A stretch of DNA of 64,000 nucleotides from Ceratodon purpureus. Lineage: Eukaryota; Streptophyta; Bryopsida; Pseudoditrichales; Ditrichaceae. Below, piece by piece: positions 11,341 to 22,915 of the stretch. Position 1 is the stretch's first letter, and every line of letters starts with the position of its first letter. The stretch spans positions 22,591,792 to 22,655,791 of the forward strand of contig CM026423.1 in NCBI GenBank assembly GCA_014871385.1. Direction: 5' to 3'. The notes beneath the pieces were generated by a model. That model had not been told where the DNA came from. It did not search any database and saw nothing but the letters and a program-made list of their open reading frames with translations. The position numbers and the translations under genes are program-made.

Positions 11341-13420
11341 CGATTTAAATTGAAGGTACAGTAGGGGAGGCATATGTCACACCCACGCCCTTGCCCTAAA
11401 ATATTCATTAGAGTTAAGAGGCGGGGAGGCATATGTCACACCCACGGCCTTGCTCTAAAATATTCATTAGAGTTAAGAGACGGGGGATGGGGAGGGGGAG
11501 GGGGAGGGGGAGGGGAGGCATATGTCACACCATGGAACACAGTTGGAACACGTACTTTAACTAGTGTACGTGGTATGACAACTAAGAAAAAGTTAAAAAT
11601 TCCCATCAACAAAATGTTTCATTTTCAATTTCATTTGACTTCTATAGAAAAATAGGACATTAGTATTGTGTGATTTTATATCTACTTAATAGATTAAGGC
11701 ACATCGGTAATCTTCAACTTTGTAATGGAAGTGATAATGATCATGGAGTTTAAAAGAGTCCATGGATGATATCATCTATTTCGTATTCGTATTAATGTTA
11801 AATCTTTGTATTCTCGGACAATACTTCTACAATTATGTTTATACTTCAAGACTCTAATTTCTTTCCCAGCTCATTTTTCAAATCCAAGATTTGCATCTTT
11901 ATGTTGGTAGTAAATCTAAATGATTTTTAAGAAAAAAATATGATATGATGTATTGTTCTTATAATTCTCTCATTATAAAAAATAAAATTCTCAAATTATA
12001 GGAATGTTATTGGAGGAATATCCATTAAAGGATCCACGACGCCCCGGCGCGTCACTCGCAACCATAACTTTTGGCCTACATATGTTAAACCTTTTGCATA
12101 CACGCCAACCAACTTTGTCATACATAGTTAAATTGTAGTATAATTTATACGGTCGTTATATTTTTTAAGGAAATTTAATTGTCCTCATTGTTATTGTAGT
12201 TGGACTTCTATATTTTTTTTTTTAGTCTACTTTCACTCTTATGCCATCTAATTGATCATTGCCACCAATTAATTTTATTTTTAATACCGTTCCAATACTC
12301 CTGTTAGTAATCACTCTGTATTTATCCTTTTTAACCCCTAAAGGACAATCTGCCACATTTGGGCTTTTTTTGAATTTGGGCATGTACCTATGTATGCAAT
12401 TTATATCAGGATTTTCTGAAATTTTTATTGTAGGTGGGCTGTTTGGAGATCTTCGTGTGGGTATTTTTATTTTTCAATTCCAACATCGGGATCAAAAGTT
12501 ATGAAGGTTTAAGTGTCTAACGCTGCTGGCTGGGCAGCTGCTGAATGTTTCAAAGCCACTGTGAATGCAGCAAATTCTGCCCAAAACTGCCCAAAACTGC
12601 CAAAATCTGCCCAAAGATGAAACTTTGAAATTCCATCAAAAATTGAGGTTTTGATATTTTTCGAAAATAAAAATTTCTGTGCATAGAGAAGACAGTAGAG
12701 CATGTTTCCACCGTTCCGATTTCCAATCCAAGAATTTTCCATATGCTATTTTTATTGTTCAAAAACGGCCTTTGTTTGTAAATTTGAGTATACCCCCTAG
12801 CGGAAAATGATTTCTTTGGCAACGTTTCACAACTTTTTTGAATATAATTTACTCAACACAATTAGCTAACTCAGTCTTCTTTGACGTGCATCAAAACCCC
12901 CAAAATCCATAATGCAAAAAAATGGTTTTTTGGGCCTCCAAAACTCTGATGTCCTCTTTTTCCGAAGGGAATAAAAACTTGTTTTCCTACTTTGAACGTT
13001 ATGATCTTGCAATTGGTGAAGAATGAGTGTGTGAGATTTGGTGTGCATGTAGACATAGAAGTTAGCTACAAGATCTTACGGTTAGATGTACAGAAAAAAA
13101 CCCCAAGTTTGCAGAATCCACCTTGCTTTGAAGAAGAGCTGTTTTCAGGCAGTTTTGATGAAAAATACCCTCAGAACTTTAGGGGTTAATATCGTATTTA
13201 ACTCTCAGTATTCTCTTCTGTACTCCCACCTCATTCCTTTATCATTCACGAATTTGTTTCTATATCATCCTTATTTAAACATTATTTCATAATTTCTCTA
13301 TAACTTTTCCTTAATTTTTTTTCCTTCTTCATTCATAGCGTTTTCACCCGTCCATGAATTTCGTATTTTTGTTTATTCTTGGCTGCGTGGTCCGTGACAA
13401 TTGCTGTGATCGGAGAATCG
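11341..13420. other. AT-rich non-coding stretch
   Basis: At 11370-11530 two to three tandem units of about 57-60 bp carry GGGGAGGCATATGTCACACC, one followed by a (GGGGGA)n run. A 35-bp copy of gene sequence lies at 12030-12064. Around 12575-12615 there is a short TGCCCAAAAC tandem. No protein-like ORF was found, and short frames near 12500-13290 look accidental. Confidence 0.55.
12030..12064 (+). repeat. 35-bp exact copy of exon sequence from 14442-14476
   Basis: A 35-base block starting GGATCCACGACGCCCCGGCG and ending CTCGCAACCA is identical to 14442-14476 in the unknown gene below. Here it sits alone in AT-rich DNA. Its GC content is far from its surroundings, which suggests filler DNA copied during repair or element-mediated capture. 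Confidence 0.85.
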
Positions 13421-13605
13421 GAGCGATTGAGCCATCGGAATCAGCGTTCATCAGTGGGAATCACGCGGTCAGTGGATCGGAGAGGTCAGGAGCGTGCTCT
13501 CGTCGGATCAAAATGCACTCGGGTTCAAGCGGACGGGATGCGGAGAGCGCGGATACGAAGGTCGGACGACGGATTGCAATGTCGGATTTGAGTGGACGTT
13601 CTTCT
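13421..13605. repeat. CGGA-motif cluster upstream of unknown gene
   Basis: About ten TCGGA/GCGGA motifs, including GTCGGACGACGG at about 13561, are packed in 180 bp just upstream of the gene at 13923. The same motif family marks the other element genes in this half of the window. Confidence 0.5.
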
Positions 13606-13922
13606 TGAAGCCATGCACTAATATGTCTCCACTCCCAACAAAACATCAGTACTTATGATTAACATGCTTGATCTAATCATTGTCACTCTTTCCCTGCTCT
13701 CGGATATCATGTCAAATGCATTGTTCAGTCATTATTCACTCATTCTTCTACAACGGCAGTCTACTGTCTACACGGTAGATTGCCTAGGCTCTTCCACGAT
13801 ATGCGTATAGTATTTTTGGTTATTCTTGAGACTCTCGTTTTAGAATGAACAGGGTGCGTATTTTTGAGACTGTCATTTGAGACTCCCACTTGACTCTCCT
13901 GATTTCCGCATCGTCTCGTAGC

Positions 13923-14740
13923 ATGGCCGGGAGATCCTCGTTTAGAATGCCTAGTCCGACAGAGTTCTCCCCGCACCCTGAGACCGCCACGGATGTTTTG
14001 CAGTGGCTGCTTGTAACCCGCGTGATGCACAAGATTCGAGATTTCCGGTATTTACCAGATCACCAGGATATTGTGAGGTCTTTGTTGAATACTTCTCGTG
14101 ATTTCCAGTGGACGCCCATTATGCAGGAGCAGTTCACCAACGTCAACAATGTGTTGAACTACACGTGGGTGCGACGGAGTTTTCTCGCAGCCAGAGCTGC
14201 GAACTCGGGAGATCAAACTGCACACGTCTCGGCTCACGCGCAGAGCGGAACTCCCACGAACTCGCAGACCGGATCACCCACAAGCGCGCATCGCGAGACG
14301 GTCATCCTTGCTCCAATCCGACAGGGCATATCTACACGGACCCTCGCCGAAGGTGGCCGAGTCGCACGGCATCGCAGAAGTCGAGAACAGCGGCTTAGTC
14401 GCGATTACGAAGGTATCCCTCTTCCATTTCCTGCTTTTCGCGGATCCACGACGCCCCGGCGCGTCACTCGCAACCAGGGAACGCAGACCGATTTCGTGGA
14501 TCTTCTGTCGGAGCCGGATTGTACGTGTACCTATTAATCCATTTGTAAGTGGACACTATGGAGCCATATGAAGTGGAACAGTTTATGGGCTTATTAGAAT
14601 GGAGCGGGTATCCACGCAATGGAAGGGGTGGACCTGCATTTGAACGAACAATTTTGTTGAAGTATGAATCCGCCAGCGATGCAATGCAACTTGCTTTGAA
14701 TCCGCCTCTTCTGAGGGTCTGCTGGAGCTGCGGTGCATAA
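13923..14740 (+). CDS. unrecognised gene, possibly two exons
   Basis: The first open block runs from ATG 13923 (AGCATGGCC context) to a stop at 14535-14537, about 204 codons. Its N-terminal third is helical-looking (VLQWLLVTRVMHKIRDF), the middle is Ser/Thr/Gln-rich, and the end is basic. A second block, 14549-14740, encodes MDTMEPYEVEQF followed by a short conserved-looking segment. GTACGT at 14521 and GTAAGT at 14546 are candidate donors, but I could not fix the splice. The second block loosely resembles the tail of the gene at 208-1047. No domain is recognised. Its CGGA-rich upstream region ties it to the element genes around it. Confidence 0.4.
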
Positions 14741-15639
14741 TGAGCTTTGCAGTTTTTAAGCTTCATTTGGAGAACTTTTCTTCCCTGTAACTTATGTCTC
14801 ACAGATCCCTTTTTTGCAGTTCCTGTTTTTGATTTACGGAAAGTGATCCTAGGTTGGATTACTCGGCTTTTCTAATCCTGCACGAACCTTTGCTAGACAT
14901 GTTGTTACTATCGGTTTATGTCCCTTTTTACTATGTATAGAACAATGCTCTAGCAACGTCCAATAAAGTCCCAATTTTGTAAGATTCTCGTCCAATGGAG
15001 TTGGCGGCGTGCATTAAATCCCGAATCATTCATTGTCGTGATATGGAGTCCGCGTTGCGTTATGGAATTCTGGCTCTGATGGCTGTCATGTGCCTGCCTT
15101 ACTCCTTATTAATTTTTGCGTATGTTGTATATCCTCTCCATGTACGATACTAGTGTTCTAGCCAGGGCAATGCGTGAAAGACTCTTGCATGCGGGCTTGT
15201 AATCTATCTTTTGCAATGGAATTCCTTTGCGTCAAAAAATAAAAAAAACTCTTGCATGCAACCTCCACCTATATGGTCCCTTCCTTTTTTTCTCGAACAC
15301 GATTCGGAATGTGCAACTGTCCAGTAAGAACTCATTGTAGAGCTGATCATCACAGAGTACTTGTATAACGATTAATCCAACACCCGGTCGGACACATCCT
15401 TGCAATTCGAACTCATCCTCATCGTGATCCGTAACTCTAAACTTAAGGAACACCTTCGAACTGGTGATAGTTTTGTACATGTACAATGCTCTAGTATCCT
15501 ATCTTCTATGTGAAAAGTCGTCCGACGAGGACCTCAATCGGGTCTTTGAGATGAAGTTTGCTCTTTGGCGCAAAAAACAACCAAGAAAAATAATGAAAAA
15601 ATAATAAGGAAAACTTTAATCGATAAAAAATCAAGCCGG
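14741..15639. other. non-coding stretch
   Basis: Mixed sequence without a recognisable gene. The minus strand is open at 15232-15486 for 84 codons with a somewhat protein-like segment (KVFLKFRVTDHDEDEFELQG), but no start context, partner exon or family was found. Confidence 0.3.
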
Positions 15640-16020
15640 ACCGACGCAGCGGAACCATATCCCGGATGGCGTGATAATTGGGGAGCACCAAAGCTTGAAA
15701 GGGCGATACGACGGACGAGGTCGGACGAGGTCGCTAGTCACGGCTTCACTCTGGAACGTTCGCGCATGTCCGCGATACAGCGGACTACAATCCGGATTGT
15801 AGCGCGGATTGCGGACTGCAAGCCGGACTGACAATTCTGAATCAGAATGCGGATCAGTAGTCGGACTGGACGTCGGATTCCTGGTCCGAACCGCCCTCAA
15901 ACGGAAAGGGAACGTTATGCACTTGACAGGGAGCGCGGGATGTGGAAGGGAGCGAGTAATGCGAAGGGGCAAGAGCAGGATGGGCAGTGGGTCGGGCGGG
16001 TGCGGAACGGAGAGGCGGAC
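15640..16020. repeat. GTCGGAC/GTCCG cluster upstream of RING gene 1
   Basis: Dense GTCGGAC, GCGGAC and GTCCG motifs (for example about 15719, 15861, 15873) run up to the TATA box at 16023. The position immediately upstream of a promoter mirrors the G/C arrays upstream of the three genes in the 22.4-33.6 kb element. Confidence 0.55.
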
Positions 16021-16022
16021 TG

Positions 16023-16029
16023 TATAAAA
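16023..16029 (+). promoter_or_regulatory. TATA box of RING gene 1
   Basis: TATAAAA, followed about 95 bp later by a candidate leader donor (GAG|GTGAGC near 16125). The leader then reaches the ATG at 16944 after a solo LTR insertion. Confidence 0.55.
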
Positions 16030-16137
16030 GGCAAGTTCGGACGCACATTCGTTCTCCACACTTCTCAACTTTTGCGCCCAGACCGCTTGCCTCTCTCTGA
16101 GTGTGCGGGCGCGCGGGGTGCGAGGTGAGCGTGGGGT

Positions 16138-16749
16138 TGTTAAAGGGTGATTTAGCTTCACCCTTCAAAAGCTAATCTACTGTCCAGATCTAAAGAGAAA
16201 CCCACGAAATTTTCATACCCACCTAACTATTCCTACTCAAAGATCCTGCTCCTAGGCTGTACTCAACAAACCCAGCTCCTGCTCCCTGCAAACTGCCATC
16301 AATGCAACTACCCAACACACATTCCCCACAAAATCCTAGCATTCAATACACACACTTCAATGTACTCAAAAGAGTCTTCTCTCCTCATTAAATCCTGCCA
16401 TATACATTCAGTCCCTGCTCCTTACTGTCCTGCTCTACTACCCATAACCCCCTAACCTCCTAATCATCATCTAAGCTCCATCGCCAAAGCAAATCTACAA
16501 GAGAGTGAGAGAGAGAGTGAGAGCCGCCAAGGCCTCACTCCTCACTACCCCCCCCCAAACCCTAGCCGCCACCCTCCAATCTGTCCGTTTTTCATCCAAG
16601 TCAATTTTTCATCCGACTGTCAAAACTTCATCCAAAACGCAGTAACTAAGAAATCTGCAGTAACTAACTGTTTTACTGCTCCTAGCAGTTTACTGTTCCT
16701 GCTCCTATTTTACTGCTCCTAGGTAAAAAGGCAGAAAATCCCTTTAACA
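16138..16749. mobile_element. solo LTR, 612 bp
   Basis: It starts TGTTAAAGGG and ends CCCTTTAACA, a perfect 10-bp inverted terminal match with the TG...CA ends of LTR retrotransposons. It is flanked by an exact 5-bp duplication, GGGGT (16133-16137 and 16750-16754). No coding sequence is present. It lies in the leader of RING gene 1, probably inside the leader intron (donor near 16125), and so need not disrupt the mRNA. Confidence 0.85.
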
Positions 16750-16943
16750 GGGGTCCTTGTACGACCTTAATATTCTGTAAGTACTAAATTGACCCTATTC
16801 GTGTGCTTTGTCACATTATATACTTAATGTTAATTTTTTCCCCGGAACCCAGCATATGCGAAGTGTCCGTTTAGGGTTTAAGAGTAATCGTATCAGGGGC
16901 TAACCAAGATACTGCGAGCAGGTCCGAAGTTCGCAGCACGAGG

Positions 16944-19900
16944 ATGTCCACCGGCGGATCGGGCACTCCCTCTAGAAGGAGGCCGAGCAGACCGGGCGGT
17001 GATGAGTCCGCCGGCGGATCGCAGTCCGCTAGTGGTTCCGGGAAGAGAGCCCGCAAAGAACAGGATTTGCAGCTGGACGTTTTCCACAATCGAGCGATAC
17101 TGGCTGGTGATGGCTGGGAGGAAGTGCCAGAGCCTTGGGACGCAACAACGGCTATGCATTTTGTCGACTTTCCTCATTTCAATCGGCTTTGGCCAGATAG
17201 TTCGCACGCACAACACTGTAAGTCGAAGAACGCGAAATACGCATCCTTGACAGACGTAGACGTGAAGTGGAGATTCCTCTGCATTCTTCGGGCAATTTCC
17301 AATGAATCGAAGTGGCCCAAGAACGAGATCTCGAAGGCTATTCTTTCCCTGATGTATGCCAAGCATGTGTTGAAGAAGAAGGTCGACTGGTCTACCTTAA
17401 AGACTCCAGGCTCCTCTTTCGGAGGTCTAGGAGAGAAATTGACAGCGAAGAAGCCGGTGCACATACCTTATATAGATGTGCCCGAATGGTTCAAGCGTAA
17501 TCCTTCCCTCATTGAAGATCCAGGGGGTCCGATACCGACAGACAGGGAACCGTCGAGGGCCGGGAGACCACGGCAACGCACAATACAGAATGCGACGTAC
17601 GAAGATCAGATGGCTGGCATGCTCGGATCCGATTGGCAGGGAAGTGGGTCGGACCCCATCATTGGCGGGAGTGCGGGAGAAGGGTCGGGCGCGGCGACTG
17701 CATCCCATACAAGGGATGGGGGGAACGATCGGACGGGATCTGCATGGGGACCATCCGAGGCAGGTGAGGAGAGTTCCGGGCCAGATGTGGCTATGGTCGG
17801 ATTGGAAGAAGTCGTCAACGCGACAGTAGCCTCCTTTTCGGGAGCTGACATAGACCTTGACATGGCGCACGATGGGGTCGGGAATGCGGACCCGAGTTTA
17901 GGTAGGTCGGACGAGGGTTTGGGTGCGTCGGACGAGGGTTTAGGTGGGTCGAACCACAGATTTGGTAGGAGAATCGCTCCGACAACCTCACGGGATTAGC
18001 GGATGCCCGGGTCGGAACACGGGTTATTTGGACAAGGTGCGACAACTAGCACTGCCCATCACGATCCTCCTCAACCGAGAGGTGCAGCAAATGTTGTATT
18101 GGGAGCAAACCCGGTAATGCGGCGACTGCTAGAGGAAGTTTTTGCCAAACATGACGCGGACGTTCGCGAATTAAAAGCAACAATAGGTGGTTTGGAACTG
18201 AAGATAGAGGCTCTTCGCGTGTCCGACAGCGGGGACCAGATCGCAGGAACGCCGGACACAGAGTTGATGCGAGAAAGGGACGAGGCGTTGAGATCCGCTG
18301 AGAGAGCAGAGGCAGAGGCTAATGCCTGGGAAAAGGATATGAAAGCCTCCATGTACGCAGCAAAATCGACCGAGGAGCTGACCATGCAGTTAAATGGCCA
18401 TCTCAGGGACGCTGAGGAACGCATTCTGGCGTTGGAAACGGAATCGAGGGAGATGAGCGTCCGACTCGAAGATGCAGAAAAGCGAGCAACAGCGGCGGAA
18501 GCCAGATCCACGGAGCGGGGTGTCCGACTAGAGGAATCCGAGATACGTGCGAAGGCAATGGAAGACGAATGTCGGAGACTGTCTCGCCAACTGGAGGAGG
18601 AGAAGAAGAATTCATCGAAGCAAGGAGTGATCATCCTGTCAATGGAGTCCAAAATGGAAGATCACAAGAAGAAGGCTTCGGACGCAATAGCTTTGGCAAA
18701 GAAAACGCAGGAAGAACTAAACGAGCTCCGGGAAGTCGCTACGACGAGCGACAACTTGATACGTGCGGAGGTAGAGGCGGAGAAAGAAGCAAACAATGCC
18801 AAGGTGGTGGAATTGGAGATAGAGAACCTGCGACTACTAGAGGAGGTAACACGGCTTGGGAAGGCCACTGGCGCTGTGAATGAAGGTGGTGCCAACGATG
18901 ATCCAATCGTGGGCTGGTCCGAGTCATTAACTCACGAGCAGAAGGCATTACTTTTGGGTGTGCTCCAAAAAACGGAGGATATGTACATGATTGCTATCCT
19001 TGCAGTAGCGGGGCAACTTCAGTACGAGAAAGAATTCAAGGCAATTCAGAAAGAGTGGACGGAGAATGGACGATTGCGACACTTGCTCCTCACCTCTTGG
19101 TCGCCTTTACAGACGATGTACCCTCCGGAATGGGAGGACAGTCCGGAGATGCTGTCCGGCACGGGCAGCATTCAGTGGGAGAATATTGCTGAGGTGGATC
19201 ATCAATGGAAGCGGGATCAGCAATGGGGGATGGGCAAGACCGAAAAAGAGCTGACGGCATTGACTTGGCCTGACCCGCACGAAATGACAAGTGACGGATC
19301 CCAATGCATCGTGTGCTTTAATCCTTTTGGCCCGGAGGGATGCTATCAACTGGGGACGTGCAAACATGGATTTCACCCATATTGTTTAATCTCGATGATG
19401 ATAAGAAGACGTGCGTGTCCAATCTGCTCAGCCCCTCTCCATCCTCGCCTGTATTTGACATTCGGATTGAGGGATTTCATGCCCAGGGGCTGGGCGTACG
19501 ATCCAAGAGAGTTCGACAAGGACTTCAAGCTCGGGGATTTCAAGGAAAAACCAATGGAGTGGGTCTGGCAACTACACACGTCGCAGCTCGAGATGTGGTA
19601 CCAATTTGAGAAGTCGGACTTGCTAAAGAGGCCGAAGACCATTATGCAAGCGGCCAATTTGTTGTACCCAGGGAAGCCTGTCGATGATGGAATCAAGCAA
19701 TACTTTTACCAGATGTGCAAACACTACTACGACCGTGCAAAGGGCCAGCTGGTCCCAGGGGACAATCCAAATCCAGTAAATTCACAAGGATTGCCTGCGA
19801 CACCAGACGACGTATTGGCAGGATTTCCGAACTGGAATAGGAGTGCTAACAGTGAGAACGAGATGGTTTACGAACAGGGTTACCACACGATGCGGCTAGA

Positions 19901-20246
19901 GATCCTCGCTTTCGAAGAAATGTTATGCAAAATTCTCCCCGCTACCAAGAAGAGGCTGGATAAGAAAGGATTGAGGCCCAAGCCGAAGGAGCCAGCATGT
20001 CGTCAACGCCTATTATCGAGTGGTGCTTCGACTTTAGGAACTTCAGGGGCCACACCAAGGAGCGCGACACCGCCGGGGAATTCCAGGAGGAACGCGTCAC
20101 GAACCCGTTTGAACCCAAGCCAGTCGGCACCTCCCTCCAGAGTCCCGACACCGCCGATTCCGCCGTCACAGGGCCCAACGCAACCTGGCCATGGTAGTGC
20201 AGCGTCCGGATCAGGTGATACATTGCAATTGGACGATTCGGAGTGA
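16944..20246 (+). pseudogene. coiled-coil RING-H2 protein, copy 1
   Basis: This is probably an E3 ubiquitin ligase-like protein. One frame is open for 1100 codons except TAG at 17997-17999, followed by CGG ATG. The first block shares EPW (17131-17139) and VDWST (17381-17395) with copy 2 at 30476-32858. The second block has a long coiled coil (about 18130-18880). Its RING-H2 finger has CIVC at 19305, CKHGFHPYC at about 19359-19385 and CPIC near 19417, giving C-x2-C, C-x-H-x2-H-x2-C, C-x2-C. The tail is Ser/Pro-rich. It sits upstream of a kinase-like gene in the same direction, as a pair that also occurs at 27-33 kb. Multiple GTCGGAC motifs lie in its coding DNA. The stop suggests a pseudogene; readthrough or a second start at 18003 is possible. 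Confidence 0.75.
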
Positions 20247-20538
20247 GATAAACTCCTAGAACTGTATAGAGTGATAATTATGAACAATGTTTTATTTTGT
20301 TTCATAAGTATAGTAACCATTGCATAAAGATAACTTCATTCGTCTTTTTCCTTTCCCGAAGACTCACCTAGAGTCACCAACGTGTAAGACTGGATATATG
20401 CCATCTGAGCAGTATCATCCCTTTAGTCCGCCCATGCGTCCGAGTCCGAGTCCGCCCATGCGTCCGAGTACACGTGGTGCAATCACCGATCGACCCGTCC
20501 GCTCGCATCATAAGATCGTGAGCCCATGCGGACATAGC

Positions 20539-20569
<31 letters not shown>

Positions 20570-20750
20570 GTCCGACGACCCGCCTCGTCCGCATTCACAG
20601 TCCGCCAAGTCCGACTGTGCGATCCGACCAACCCGCTAACCCTAATTCGCTCACAGGCCTAGATCCTACGTCTGCCACCCGACCGATCCCTTCCAAGGGT
20701 GATCGCCAAGTAATCAGTTATCGTCCCAGATCAATGATCTTCCTCGTCTC
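20247..20750. repeat. intergenic GTCCG cluster with C29 tract
   Basis: Between RING gene 1 and kinase gene 1, about 20420-20640 carries many GTCCG motifs (for example GTCCGACGACC at 20570 and AAGTCCGACTG at about 20609) around a run of 29 C at 20541-20569. The cluster ends about 110 bp upstream of the TATA box at 20752. Confidence 0.6.
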
Positions 20751-20751
20751 C

Positions 20752-20759
20752 TATATAAA
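20752..20759 (+). promoter_or_regulatory. TATA box of kinase-like gene 1
   Basis: TATATAAA. The leader ends with a polypyrimidine 3' splice site (CTTTTCCAG at about 20984) six bases before the ATG at 20991. Confidence 0.6.
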
Positions 20760-20990
20760 GGTGTCCCTTTATTTCCCGCTCACTTTCCCATCCTCTCGAG
20801 GCCTCTCGTTGGGATCCGAGACTCTGTTGTGTCCGTCGGGGCAGCGGCACTGCGCGGGTCCGGAGGGTCAGTAGAGCACGGGACCGATTTCAGAGACAAA
20901 CCCTTGCTAATTTATTTCAGGCTTCTGAACTGACTCGCCTACCCAAAAACCAATTGCTGATTGTTCTGTTTTCTTCTTTTCCAGGGTACC

Positions 20991-22415
20991 ATGGCAAATG
21001 AGAGTGGACGCATACATCAGGAATGGCGCTCCGACGGGAGCCCCACCGGAGCACTTGGGGTGGGCGGGGGGCGTGGCGGGGAGAGAACCAGGTTTAATCA
21101 GGAATTCACCCCGATGGAAAACCTCGGAGGAGGCCAATTGCAGGGAGCGCGGGGAACGCGGGGTGGCCATGGTTCCCGGAGTCACGGCTCTCGTGCAACC
21201 CATGGATCTGGGGGGCGACACGGCGCGATAGGGAGCCACGCCGCGGAAAACATTGGCAACCAAGGCACTAGGTGTGGTCCAGCGAGCTCGGGAAGTTCTA
21301 GCGGAGTACAAGCACCCGCCATGGAAATCGTCCCGCCACCTAAACCACTACCTAGGGTATTGTGGACATCGGCACCGTCCGACCAGTGTCCGCCGTCTAC
21401 TGAAGTCCGCCGTCTACCGCCGTCTACTACAGAGCGTAAGGGAACTAAGCGGGCAGAGGGGTCGCAAGGAACGGAGTCTGGATCGACCGCGTCCGGAAGC
21501 ACAAGCATCGGAAGAAGGTAGCCGCGTGTGACCAGCATTCCACGGAGGCTAGGGTTTGCTGTAGAAAGATAATTCTGGAATGGTTTGCAAGCCAGGACAT
21601 GCCATACTTGGAGAGTACATTCTTGAATGATGGTCCGGTGGGACTCGAGAAAGCTTCGAATGCTCTGAGGCTACTACTGCAGGAGGGCATGGCGGGGGAT
21701 GAGTTCCAGGAGGATAGAGGGAAGAGCAATTGGGGACAGTGGATCGAGGAACGGGTGCAGCAGACATTGTTCAATTCAACAGTGCCATTTAACATGTTGT
21801 GTGGACCTGGTTCGGGATGTAGTGGGGGAAACTCCGAGCTCCTACAGAAGCTGGAGAATTGGAAAAGAGGTGCTATCCTTGCGAAGAGGAAGGGAAGGAC
21901 TACACTGCCGAAGTTTGTCGGGAGAGCTCTGGCCGACGACATCGCTTCTCGGGACAGAAACGGTCAGAAGTGGCTACCGAAGGGTTCTTACGCCATCCCC
22001 GTAGACGAAAATAGTTTTCAGGGTTCGTTTGGAATCGTGCGAAGGGTGCGAATTGCAGAGGCATGTTTCATCCCGGAGTTGCTTCATTTTGCAGGGAAGA
22101 CCATGAAGGTGACTGACTTCAAGACAAGTCGCGATCAACGCTCTATCGAGGCAATGTCATGTCCAGTTGATCACCCTGGTGTGATTAAGCTGCAATACCT
22201 AAACCGGAAGACGCTAGAGCCGTACTCGCTATGGTGGAACGGAGGCTCGTTGAAGAACATGTGTGCATTCGATTTGAAATTTGGGGAAACCCATGAAATG
22301 GAACTCCTCAAAGACGCAGATCTGGACTTCGAGGCCCGGAAGAAGCTGGTCGTTTACCGGAAAAATCGAACTCACTTGGCCTGGGCTCTCATGTGCATTG
22401 TGGATGTGGTACACG
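20991..22415 (+). pseudogene. kinase-like protein, copy 1, truncated
   Basis: The chosen start is the ATG in ACCATGGC after the leader splice site. The N-terminal part is Gly/Ser/Pro-rich and low in complexity. The frame shifts by one base near 21505-21515, where both frames read a basic stretch. The second block (to 22415) matches the kinase-like gene at 27298-28886. It has a glycine loop (GSFGIVRRV, about 22022), a beta-3 lysine (HFAGK, about 22088), DHPGVIK and LWWNG. It stops before the catalytic loop, exactly where a CAGGGTTGT hAT-type end starts at 22416, so catalytic HND and DWG motifs are absent and the copy cannot be an active kinase. Confidence 0.75.
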
Positions 22416-22639
22416 CAGGGTTGTTCATGGGACAAAAGGACCGGTCCGTCCGTCCGGTCCGCTCGTCCGTCCGTTAGGGGTCAGAGGAGGTCCGTTTGAC
22501 CAGGACTTACGGTTGACCACCCAAATGGTGAAATGGGAGTTACCTTGGCCACCTAAGATGCCACGCGTCTGACATGTCACCAAATATTCCACATATACAG
22601 TTGACTTGGGGGATGACGTGGCTAAGAGGAAGGGGGCCA

Positions 22640-22915
22640 ACGCCTTGAGGGAGGGGGGCGCGAGCGGCTGAGGGGGGGGCGCGAGCGTCTTGGGAAGGGG
22701 GGCGCGAGCGAGGGGGCGCGAGCGACTGGGAGGGGCGCGGGCGCCTGCAAGGGGGGGGGGGCGCGAGCGCCTTTGATAGCCGGGGGGGGGGGGGGGGGGG
22801 GGGGGGGCGTGAGCGCCTGCGATGGCAGGGGGGGCGCGAGCAAGGGGTTTACGATGGGGGTGCGAGCGCCTGCGAAGGGGGGGCGAGAGCGCCTGCGAAG
22901 GGGAGGCGTGAGCGG
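22640..22915. repeat. G-rich array, left subterminal
   Basis: About ten units of GGGGGGCGCGAGCG followed by a spacer resembling CCTGCGAAGG, with one G run of about 25 near 22783-22807. The core GGGGGCGCGAG is shared with four other arrays in this element, but this spacer is specific to this array. Open frames through it are Pro/Ala low-complexity artefacts. Confidence 0.85.
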
